A stretch of DNA of 5,288 nt from Candidatus Doudnabacteria bacterium (lineage in GTDB: Bacteria > Patescibacteriota > Doudnabacteria > UBA920): NCBI GenBank assembly GCA_016788805.1, contig JAEUSE010000079.1, positions 1-5,288 on the forward strand. Direction: 5' to 3'. Shown in pieces: positions 1 through 4,921 of this stretch. Position 1 is the stretch's first letter, and each line of letters starts with the position of its first letter. Both the position numbers and the translations under genes were made by a program. The notes under the pieces were generated by a model. It did not search any database, was not told where the DNA came from, and worked only from the letters and a program-made list of their open reading frames with translations.

Positions 1-1440
1 TCTGAGGGGCCATAAAACCGAGCCGGTGTCGTAACTATTTTCTTTAATAAACGACAACAAGAGCTCCTCCAGCGCTTCTTTGCTGGTTAAGATTGTCTGT
101 TCCTGTTTGGCTAGGAGGCTTGCGACCGCGGTTAGCTTTTCTTTGGCATCAGAAATTGTACTTTTTTTCCATGTCAGTAGTTCATAATTAAACGTAGGTT
201 CTTGAAAGAAATATGCAGTACGCTCCCCTATTTCAGAAAGTTTTTTAAGCCGTTCTTGCTCCAGTTCAGCAATCGCTTCTAGATAGTCGTTTGTGGCGAG
301 AGTATTACCGAGGGTTTTGATAGTAAAATTGCCATTTTGGTTTTCTAGGTATCCGACTTCTAACCAATATGGTATGAGTAGCTGGGCTAATTCCTGGGGA
401 CTTTTTGCGCGAATATAATGGCTGTTAATCCAATCTAGTTTACTCATGTCTAAAACGGCCGCGGCTTTATTCACCTTATCCAATTCAAATTGGGCAATTA
501 GTTCTTCGAGGGTAAAAAATTCCTGTTCGGACTTGGGGTTCCATCCTAAGAAAACTACGAAGTTAATAAGAGCTTCCTTCAAATAACCTTTTTTTAGATA
601 ATCCTCTACCGCGACATCGCCCTGTCTTTTTGAAAGCTTAGTTTTATCCGGGTTAACAATGAGTGGCAAATGCGCGAACTGAGGCGTCGGCCAGTTAAAG
701 GCTTGGTATAGCAAGACGTATTTTGGAGTAGAGGAAATAAATTCATCACCCCGAATAATATGGGTTATGCCCATAAGGTGGTCATCAATAACGTTGGCAA
801 AGTTGTAGGTCGCAAAGTCGTCAGACTTGAGGAGTACTTGATCATCTAAAACGCTGTGTTGTATGGTTATTTGCCCATAGACAAGGTCCGTAAAAGTCGT
901 CTCGCCGCTTAGGGGTATTGCCTGGCGTACGACGGGTTTCTGGCCAGCGTTGTTAAATTCCGCGAGCTTTGCCTGTACTGTTTCTGCGGTGAGGCCCCTG
1001 CATAGCCTGTCGTACATAGGGGGTTTTTTGAGAGCGGTTTGTTCGGCCCGCACTTCTTCCAGGCGCTCTGGAGAACAAAAACAGTAATATGCTTTACCCT
1101 GTTCTATGAGTTCGAGAGCATACCTTTTATATAAATCTAGACGTTTCGACTGTAGGTAAGGCCCGTAATCCCCGCGCTCTTTTGCTGTGTTCGTGGATAC
1201 ATCCCAATAATACCCTTCGTCAAACTCTACCCCCATTTTATGAAGCATTTCTACCAAGTTTTCTAAAGCACCCGCGACTTCTCGTTTCTGGTCTGTATCT
1301 TCAATTCTTAATATGTTTGTGCCGCCGTTGTGGCGCGCAAGAAGAAAACTGAACAACCCGGTACGGAGCGTTCCAATATGCATATACCCTGTGGGGCTAG
1401 GTGCCAGTCGGGTTCTAATTTTTCCTGATATTTCTGCCAT
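1..1440 (-). CDS. gltX: Glutamyl-tRNA synthetase, C-terminal end cut by window edge
   Basis: Class I aminoacyl-tRNA synthetase that joins glutamate to tRNA(Glu) using ATP in the cytoplasm; in many bacteria lacking GlnRS it also charges tRNA(Gln). I translated the minus strand from the ATG at 1440: 480 codons stay open to base 1. Visible landmarks are the HIGH-type motif (PSPTGYMHIG, residues 14-23), IEDTD (46-50), the zinc-type CFC at 120-122 with a further Cys at 147, the DDHLMGITHIIRGDE stretch (219-233), and the KMSKS-type loop KLSKR (268-272). The helical anticodon-binding region follows, and VLWPLR (475-480) is the usual near-terminal motif. Family members run about 460-510 residues, so perhaps 15-35 residues are missing. 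The start is fixed by the family N-terminus (KIRTRLAPSPTG); an ATG 8 bases upstream is out of frame. No Shine-Dalgarno is seen. It lies 35 bp after the glycosyltransferase gene, with its own candidate promoter. Confidence 0.97.
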   Translation of the reverse strand, partial: MAEISGKIRTRLAPSPTGYMHIGTLRTGLFSFLLARHNGGTNILRIEDTDQKREVAGALENLVEMLHKMGVEFDEGYYWDVSTNTAKERGDYGPYLQSKRLDLYKRYALELIEQGKAYYCFCSPERLEEVRAEQTALKKPPMYDRLCRGLTAETVQAKLAEFNNAGQKPVVRQAIPLSGETTFTDLVYGQITIQHSVLDDQVLLKSDDFATYNFANVIDDHLMGITHIIRGDEFISSTPKYVLLYQAFNWPTPQFAHLPLIVNPDKTKLSKRQGDVAVEDYLKKGYLKEALINFVVFLGWNPKSEQEFFTLEELIAQFELDKVNKAAAVLDMSKLDWINSHYIRAKSPQELAQLLIPYWLEVGYLENQNGNFTIKTLGNTLATNDYLEAIAELEQERLKKLSEIGERTAYFFQEPTFNYELLTWKKSTISDAKEKLTAVASLLAKQEQTILTSKEALEELLLSFIKENSYDTGSVLWPLR

Positions 1441-1463
1441 AAATGCATGTTTTTAATACTAGT

Positions 1464-1492
1464 AGTGTACCAATTTTAAGGGTGTGCGTCTA
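1464..1492 (-). promoter_or_regulatory. Candidate gltX promoter with extended -10
   Basis: On the minus strand, TGG followed by TACACT (the hexamer is the complement of 1464-1469) forms an extended -10. Seventeen bases upstream lies TAGACG (complement of 1487-1492), a 4/6 match to TTGACA that overlaps the 3' end of the glycosyltransferase gene. The predicted start near 1457 leaves a leader of about 17 nt before the gltX ATG. The box differs by one base from the two at 3212-3220 and 3262-3270, and all three have an AT-rich stretch beginning TTA just upstream. This is a pattern-based prediction only. Confidence 0.5.
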
Positions 1493-2324
1493 CGTGAGTG
1501 ACTTTGTACTTTATGAGCAATAGTATAAGCCTTATCGTTGCATTGTAGATGCGTTTGTACCTGTAGGGTTGAGTAATGAGTCTAAACAACCATTCTAGAC
1601 CGAGTTGCCTTATAAAGCGCGGCGGGGATTTTTTTGTTCCTGCAACGTAATCAAAAGTTGCGCCTAGGCCAATGGCCAATTTTACTTCCGGCAAGTGTTT
1701 TAGGTTGTCGAGTATCCACTGTTCTTGCCGGATGGGGCCCCAGGCCACAAATATATATTTTGATTTGGTACGTGTAATTTCTTCTATTAATTCCTGGGTT
1801 CCGGGATAATCTGTACTTGAAAGTCCGGCGATGGCCAGCTTGGGGTATTTATTTTTTAATATCCTTGCAACAGTGCTCGTGGTTTTACCGTAGCCGCCGA
1901 GCAGGAAAATAGAGTCCCCTCTTTGTTCTGCCAGTTTAACTAAGTCCCAAAAAAAATCGGCCCCCACAATTTTTTCCGGAATAGTTTTATAAATACTTTT
2001 CGGATTTAGCAAAATTTGCGCGCCCGTGGAAATCATTTGTAGCGTTGCCTGTAGGGTTCGGAGCGGCTTTAAGCGGACGGTAAGCGGTCGGGCTAGAAAT
2101 GTTTGGGCCCAGAGCATGCCGACTCCGTCCGGGATAGACACATCCGCCTCGTTCAACATGCGTTTCACCTTTGGTTCCGTTAAACTTGCGTGGAGGAATT
2201 CTGAATACGGAGTAATAATGCTCGTTTGTAAACCTTCGTCTAACCGACGGGTAAGCTCCGCAAGCACGCGTCCTCTAGTTTCCGCGGCAACTCGGAGGCC
2301 GGCAATAGTAATTTCTCGCAACAT
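1476..2324 (-). CDS. WecG/TagA/CpsF-family glycosyltransferase
   Basis: A 282-residue member of glycosyltransferase family 26. Known members transfer N-acetylmannosamine or related sugars from a UDP-sugar to a polyprenyl-pyrophosphate-linked acceptor at the inner face of the membrane during teichoic acid, ECA or capsule synthesis; the substrate here cannot be read from sequence. Landmarks are TP at 38-39, PDGVG at 65-69 (Asp66 matches the proposed catalytic Asp of TagA), FLLGG (140-144), the WGPIRQEQW segment (195-203), GLGATFDYVAG (219-229), and RFIRQLGLEWLFRL (236-249). The tail is basic and hydrophobic, as in the TagA appendage that docks on membranes. About 35-40 extra residues (77-115) sit between the PDG segment and the EKIVGADFF segment, where other members run almost directly on. 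The usual TPN is TPY here. It starts 3 bp after the CAP-gene stop, so it is probably co-transcribed and translationally coupled. The family call is firm; the exact activity is open. Confidence 0.92.
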   Translation of the reverse strand: MLREITIAGLRVAAETRGRVLAELTRRLDEGLQTSIITPYSEFLHASLTEPKVKRMLNEADVSIPDGVGMLWAQTFLARPLTVRLKPLRTLQATLQMISTGAQILLNPKSIYKTIPEKIVGADFFWDLVKLAEQRGDSIFLLGGYGKTTSTVARILKNKYPKLAIAGLSSTDYPGTQELIEEITRTKSKYIFVAWGPIRQEQWILDNLKHLPEVKLAIGLGATFDYVAGTKKSPPRFIRQLGLEWLFRLITQPYRYKRIYNATIRLILLLIKYKVTHVDAHP

Positions 2325-2327
2325 ATT

Positions 2328-3191
2328 TTATTCTACGCAGGCGTTAAATAATTGGACCTGATTGTTATAGGTTGAGACAATGTGTTTTGTTTTGGCAACC
2401 AGGGCGTTAATTTGGTCGGCAAGTGTGTTGTATTTTGGTACGAGACTGTTGTAGGTGTCTATATGATTATTCTGTTTGGCTTGGCTCATTTCTGCCTGTA
2501 CCTGTTGTAACGCAAGCTGTAGCGACTGGATTTGGGTCTCGTTGTTTCTAATTTGAGTCTTGAGTGTTTGGTCAATGTGCGGGCAGTCGGTGAGTGGTCG
2601 ACCGAATTCTTGAACGGCGAACCAGACTTGTTTTCCGTTAAGCTCGCCGCGTTCGACCGCGACACCGATTTCTGTAAACTTTTCGTTCAAAATATTGGCT
2701 CTGTGCCCCGGACTGTTCATCCATCCTTGTACTAAATCTGCACTGTCGGCAAAGTCGCCTTCTGCCAGGTTTTCCCCCACTACTACGTAGGCGTAGCCGG
2801 CGGCCTCGATAATATCTGCCGGCTCTTTACCCGTCGGGGATTTGTGTTCAAAATACTGCAGCTGAATCATGTCGGAAATTTTCCGATGGGCCGCTAAGGT
2901 TAATTGGGAGTTTTCTTTGAGCGCTTTTTGCCCGTTCTCAAGCCGCGCGTTGTTGGTAAGGTTTATTACCTCGCGTGCGTTTAGGGTGGTTGCACTTGCT
3001 ACGCTCTTGCCCGCTAGCCTCTGAAGCGGTTTCGGAAAAAAGTCATCCGCTATCGCATTCGCAAATGTGTCGCTTGGCGTGCCGACTCCGGGGCTTGTAA
3101 GCGGGTACTGGGCGCGGTACAAGGCTCTGGTGTAGCCCAGGCCTAGTCCGACAGCTCCGACGAGTAAAATAAAAATGAGAAAGCGTTTCAT
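2328..3191 (-). CDS. Membrane-anchored CAP (YkwD/SCP-like) domain protein with C-terminal helical hairpin
   Basis: A 287-residue protein likely displayed outside the cell. Residues 4-20 form one hydrophobic segment after MKR (signal or anchor; no clear cleavage site). A linker of about 45 residues leads to a CAP domain (about 74-197): NNAR (80-83), YFEHKSPTG (113-121), GENLA (139-143), GWMNSPGHRANIL (156-168), IGVAV (175-179) and QEFG (194-197). His116, Glu140 and His163 match three of the four residues of the CAP cavity; the second Glu is Ser160, common in bacterial YkwD-type proteins. The C-terminus (about 207-282) is Gln/Asn-rich and reads as two helices with coiled-coil character. The only cysteines, 203 and 285, flank them. 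A TTG ten codons upstream (3221) would extend the frame but lies inside the -10 box, so the ATG at 3191 is chosen. Biochemical roles of bacterial CAP domains are mostly unknown. The glycosyltransferase follows in the same operon. Confidence 0.93.
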   Translation of the reverse strand: MKRFLIFILLVGAVGLGLGYTRALYRAQYPLTSPGVGTPSDTFANAIADDFFPKPLQRLAGKSVASATTLNAREVINLTNNARLENGQKALKENSQLTLAAHRKISDMIQLQYFEHKSPTGKEPADIIEAAGYAYVVVGENLAEGDFADSADLVQGWMNSPGHRANILNEKFTEIGVAVERGELNGKQVWFAVQEFGRPLTDCPHIDQTLKTQIRNNETQIQSLQLALQQVQAEMSQAKQNNHIDTYNSLVPKYNTLADQINALVAKTKHIVSTYNNQVQLFNACVE

Positions 3192-3211
3192 AAGCTTTAG
3201 ATTACTCGTAT

Positions 3212-3220
3212 AGTATACCA
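3212..3220 (-). promoter_or_regulatory. Extended -10 promoter of the CAP-glycosyltransferase operon
   Basis: The minus strand reads TGG TATACT, an extended -10 with a strong hexamer (complement of 3212-3217). Transcription would start near 3205, leaving a leader of about 14 nt before the ATG at 3191. No good -35 stands 16-18 bases upstream, as expected for an extended -10 promoter. Its presence argues against the TTG start at 3221, which overlaps it. Confidence 0.6.
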
Positions 3221-3241
3221 AATATAACCAATTCGGCTTGG

Positions 3242-3270
3242 TGGGCAGGTGGTTAAATATCTGGTATACT
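3242..3270 (+). promoter_or_regulatory. Promoter giving a predicted leaderless transcript
   Basis: TGGGCA (3242-3247, 4/6 to TTGACA), a 17-base spacer, and an extended -10 TGG TATACT with the hexamer at 3265-3270. Counting the last hexamer base as -7 puts +1 on base 3277, the A of the ATG of the downstream small gene. No Shine-Dalgarno fits in the six bases between the box and the ATG. Confidence 0.65.
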
Positions 3271-3276
3271 TAAGCC

Positions 3277-3546
3277 ATGATTATCGATAATAAGTTGGAA
3301 ACTATCCGGGCGCGCGGCCAAAAAAACAAGCAGTTTTTACACTCCCCTGCCCACATGCTCGCCGATGAGTTGTCCATGAAATTTAACGATAAAAAACATT
3401 TTGGTTTTTATTTAAAGTTGGCCTTAGCGCACAACCAAGACTTTTTACGCAAGATTGCGGCTGAGGTACTTGAAAGCGGAACAGCTAAAAATCCTGCCAG
3501 GCTGTTTGTGTACTTAGTTAAAAAAGCTACAACGGAAGCCAAATAA
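3277..3546 (+). CDS. Small basic helical protein, unknown function
   Basis: An 89-residue protein that I do not recognise as a characterised family. It is Lys/Arg-rich and, by composition, almost wholly helical, with no signal peptide, membrane segment or cysteine. Notable stretches are AHMLADELS (25-33), the aromatic KKHFGFYLKLAL (39-50), and NPARLFVYLVKK (72-83). The pattern of a His/Phe-Gly-Tyr-Leu segment, a helix, and then a PxRLFxYLxKK end recalls uncharacterised conserved proteins of Patescibacteria, but that is memory and not a search. Soluble and positively charged, it could bind nucleic acid or a partner protein; nothing in the sequence decides this. The start is firmly placed by a well-formed promoter whose +1 falls on the ATG. 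It reads divergently from the CAP operon and is followed by a T-rich gap, a palindromic element and def. Confidence 0.85.
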   Translation: MIIDNKLETIRARGQKNKQFLHSPAHMLADELSMKFNDKKHFGFYLKLALAHNQDFLRKIAAEVLESGTAKNPARLFVYLVKKATTEAK

Positions 3547-3577
3547 TTATTTTTTTATACATTATTTTTTGTACTTT

Positions 3578-3641
3578 GTCATTCCGGCCCCTGAGCCGGA
3601 ATCCAGACTTCAGTCGAATATGAAGTGGATTCCAGGATGAC
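3578..3641. repeat. 64-bp palindromic repeat element (MITE/REP-like)
   Basis: The element is bounded by GTCAT (3578-3582) and ATGAC (3637-3641). Inside are two overlapping, mutually exclusive hairpins. One is an 8-bp perfect stem, ATTCCGGC (3581-3588) with GCCGGAAT (3595-3602), around a CCCTGA loop. The other is GGAATCCA plus CTTCA (3598-3612, with a 2-base GA bulge) paired with TGAAG plus TGGATTCC (3621-3633) around an 8-base loop. Repeats of the form GTCATTCCGGC...GCCGGAATCCAG are, from memory, dispersed in many bacterial genomes. It sits 32 bp after the small gene and ends 11 bp before the def ATG, so it may lie in the def leader. There is no U-run after either stem, so I do not call it a terminator. 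Confidence 0.8.
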
Positions 3642-3652
3642 TTGAGAGATAT

Positions 3653-4153
3653 ATGGTCTTACCTATTACAAAATTACCAGCAGCAATTTTACGCCGACCG
3701 GTGGTTGATGTGACTTTTCCGCTCTCCAAAGATATTCGTCGTTTGCTAAAAGATATGGTGGACACGGTTATAAAGGCGGACGGTATTGGTTTAGCCGCTC
3801 CGCAGGTGAGTAGAAATTTAAATTTGGCCATAATTTTTTTGGAACACGCCGGGGTTCCTTTATTCCCCATTATTAATCCCGTAATTGTTTCGAGTTCCAA
3901 GGAGACCAAAGTTATCGAAGAAGGGTGTTTATCGTTACCGGGCGTCTTTGGTAAAGTTACTCGACCAAAGAAAATTACGTTTGAATATTTTAATTTACAG
4001 GGAGAGAAGCAGACTATAACCGATGACGACTGGATAGCTCGGGTAGCCCAACATGAGATCGATCATTTGTTGGCTACTTTGATAGTGGACAAGTTTGATG
4101 CGGTTACACAGGGCGCCGAGCTCTTGCCAAAGTACGCCGAGCATAAAACATAA
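3653..4153 (+). CDS. def: Peptide deformylase
   Basis: A metalloenzyme that removes the formyl group from the initiator Met of new proteins at the ribosome exit. The 166 residues are a normal, short-end length for the family. All three signature motifs are present in order: GIGLAAPQ (44-51), EGCLSLPG (90-97), and HEIDH (134-138). The metal ligands are therefore Cys92, His134 and His138, with Glu135 as the catalytic base and Gln51 as the oxyanion-stabilising glutamine. The third motif continues LLATLIVDK where most members have LxGxLFxD; the Gly is Ala141. The ATG at 3653 gives a family-like N-terminus (VLPITKLPAAILRRP). A weak GAGAG (3644-3648) four bases upstream could serve as ribosome binding site. 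The palindromic element ends just before it, and no convincing promoter was found between it and the small upstream gene. Confidence 0.96.
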   Translation: MVLPITKLPAAILRRPVVDVTFPLSKDIRRLLKDMVDTVIKADGIGLAAPQVSRNLNLAIIFLEHAGVPLFPIINPVIVSSSKETKVIEEGCLSLPGVFGKVTRPKKITFEYFNLQGEKQTITDDDWIARVAQHEIDHLLATLIVDKFDAVTQGAELLPKYAEHKT

Positions 4154-4264
4154 ATCAGGTAGCATACAACATGTAACAGAGAACATAAATGAATTTGTTT
4201 TTCAGCCGTGTTTGCCCGCTTTATGTCGCGTGCTTTAAGTTGTATGTTCCAGGATTATCACCCT
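4154..4264. other. Gap between def and the first exonuclease-like gene
   Basis: A 111-bp stretch with no supported gene. It holds two short inverted repeats that could nest into one long imperfect stem: CATACAAC (4163-4170) with GTTGTATG (4239-4246), and ACATAAA (4183-4189) with TTTATGT (4220-4226). A GTG at 4208 is in frame with the downstream gene but would add an unlikely 19-residue N-terminus. AGGA at 4251-4254, ten bases before the ATG at 4265, may be a ribosome binding site. No promoter resembling the three others was seen. Confidence 0.4.
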
Positions 4265-4801
4265 ATGAAGTTTGTAAAAGACATTTTATTTTTTGACTTA
4301 GAGACTACCAGCCAAGACGTTGAGCGTGATGTTGTGTTGCAGGTCGGGGCCGTGCTGCTGGATAGGGATAACCTACTAGAGAAAGGTTTTTTTAATGCTT
4401 ATATTCGCAATAGCCTTTTAGAGGGTACGCTCAAAGAACACGCGAAGCTTCTTGGGGTGCACGTAGAGGAGCTTAAACAGGCGCCGAAACCGCTTGAAGT
4501 GGCCAAGGGCTTTGCTGGGCAGTTTGGTGCCGATGTGACTCTAGCAGTTCAGACCCCCCTTCGACTGTTTCAATTACGACAGTTGTTTAAAAAACAAGCA
4601 GTGTATTTTCCCTATGACCTGTCTGCAATTGACCAATGGACTTTGCAGTACATATACGCCGCCCGTATGGGTCTTAAAAAAATTCCTAGCCTGCATACGT
4701 TGGGTGAGCAGTTTAACTTGCATATTCAACACCCGCACGATGCGTACGAACGTGCTAAGTTAGAAGCCGGAATATTTCGTAAAATTTGTCAGGAGCTCTA
4801 A
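4265..4801 (+). CDS. DnaQ-like DEDDh exonuclease-fold protein, probably catalytically dead
   Basis: A 178-residue RNase H-like protein of the family that includes the proofreading epsilon subunit, RNase T and oligoribonuclease, whose active members cut nucleotides from 3' ends with two metal ions held by D-E-D-D. Exo I is intact: FFDLETTS with Asp11 and Glu13. The Exo II region reads AVQTPLRLFQL (94-104); aligned without gaps to the neighbouring gene, Arg100 stands where the catalytic Asp should be. Exo III reads HPHDAYERAKL (156-166): the general-base His158 is kept, but the usual Asp five residues later is Arg163. The SLHTLGEQFNLH segment (142-153) and overall length are normal, so the fold looks intact. 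The start at 4265 (MKFVKDILFFD) matches the start of the next gene (MFTKDLLVID) better than the GTG at 4208. It ends with two TAA codons in a row. A binding or regulatory role alongside the next gene is inference. Confidence 0.88.
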   Translation: MKFVKDILFFDLETTSQDVERDVVLQVGAVLLDRDNLLEKGFFNAYIRNSLLEGTLKEHAKLLGVHVEELKQAPKPLEVAKGFAGQFGADVTLAVQTPLRLFQLRQLFKKQAVYFPYDLSAIDQWTLQYIYAARMGLKKIPSLHTLGEQFNLHIQHPHDAYERAKLEAGIFRKICQEL

Positions 4802-4815
4802 TAAATGCACAAGTA

Positions 4816-4893
4816 AGAATGTGGAATTCAGAATCAGTAACGACGCATTCTGCATTCCTTGCTCTGAGTTCTGCGTGGGGAACATTCTGCATT
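4816..4893. repeat. Imperfect hairpin and direct repeats between the two exonuclease genes
   Basis: This lies in a 120-bp AT-rich gap. GGAATTCAGAAT (4823-4834) pairs with ATTCTGCATTCC (4847-4858) at 11 of 12 positions around a 12-base loop. AGAATGT (4816-4822) is also a perfect complement of ACATTCT (4882-4888). The 11-mer CATTCTGCATT occurs directly twice, at 4846-4856 and 4883-4893. The pattern resembles decayed copies of an ATTCTG/CAGAAT repeat unit. The rest of the gap to the ATG at 4922 is AT-rich; TAAATT at 4909-4914 is a weak -10 candidate. Confidence 0.6.
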
Positions 4894-4921
4894 TTTAATT
4901 TTAAATTCTAAATTTACAAGT

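Larger units (their letters stand above)
3212..3270. repeat. Quasi-palindrome spanning the divergent promoters
   Basis: Positions 3212-3220 (AGTATACCA) and 3262-3270 (TGGTATACT) are perfect inverted copies. The symmetry continues inward: 3221-3230 matches the complement of 3250-3261 with one mismatch and a two-base indel, ending at AACCA/TGGTT. The centre is 19 bases. It may simply be two promoters of the same design facing apart, or also a binding site for a shared regulator. The symmetry is seen; the function is inferred. Confidence 0.6.

Noticed and set aside
2026..2735. Plus-strand open frames at 2026-2361 and 2532-2735
   Set aside because: They lie opposite the well-supported glycosyltransferase and CAP genes and show no family features or promoter.
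3192..3221. Ten-codon N-terminal extension of the CAP protein from a TTG at 3221
   Set aside because: The TTG overlaps the extended -10 box, so it would not be transcribed; the ATG at 3191 starts a proper MKR-plus-hydrophobic leader.
3547..3577. T-rich stretch after the small gene as a rho-independent terminator
   Set aside because: No stable GC stem precedes the T runs, and the GC-rich palindrome lies after them, not before.
3581..3602. ATTCCGGC/GCCGGAAT hairpin as a terminator
   Set aside because: No U-run follows on the plus strand, and on the minus strand there is no gene upstream to terminate.
3610..4186. Minus-strand open frames at 3610-3909 and 3995-4186
   Set aside because: They are antisense to def, which has all catalytic motifs; their translations are low-complexity shadows.
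4208..4264. GTG start adding 19 residues to the first exonuclease-like protein
   Set aside because: The extra residues fit nothing in the family, and the ATG at 4265 matches the N-terminal layout of the neighbouring paralogue.
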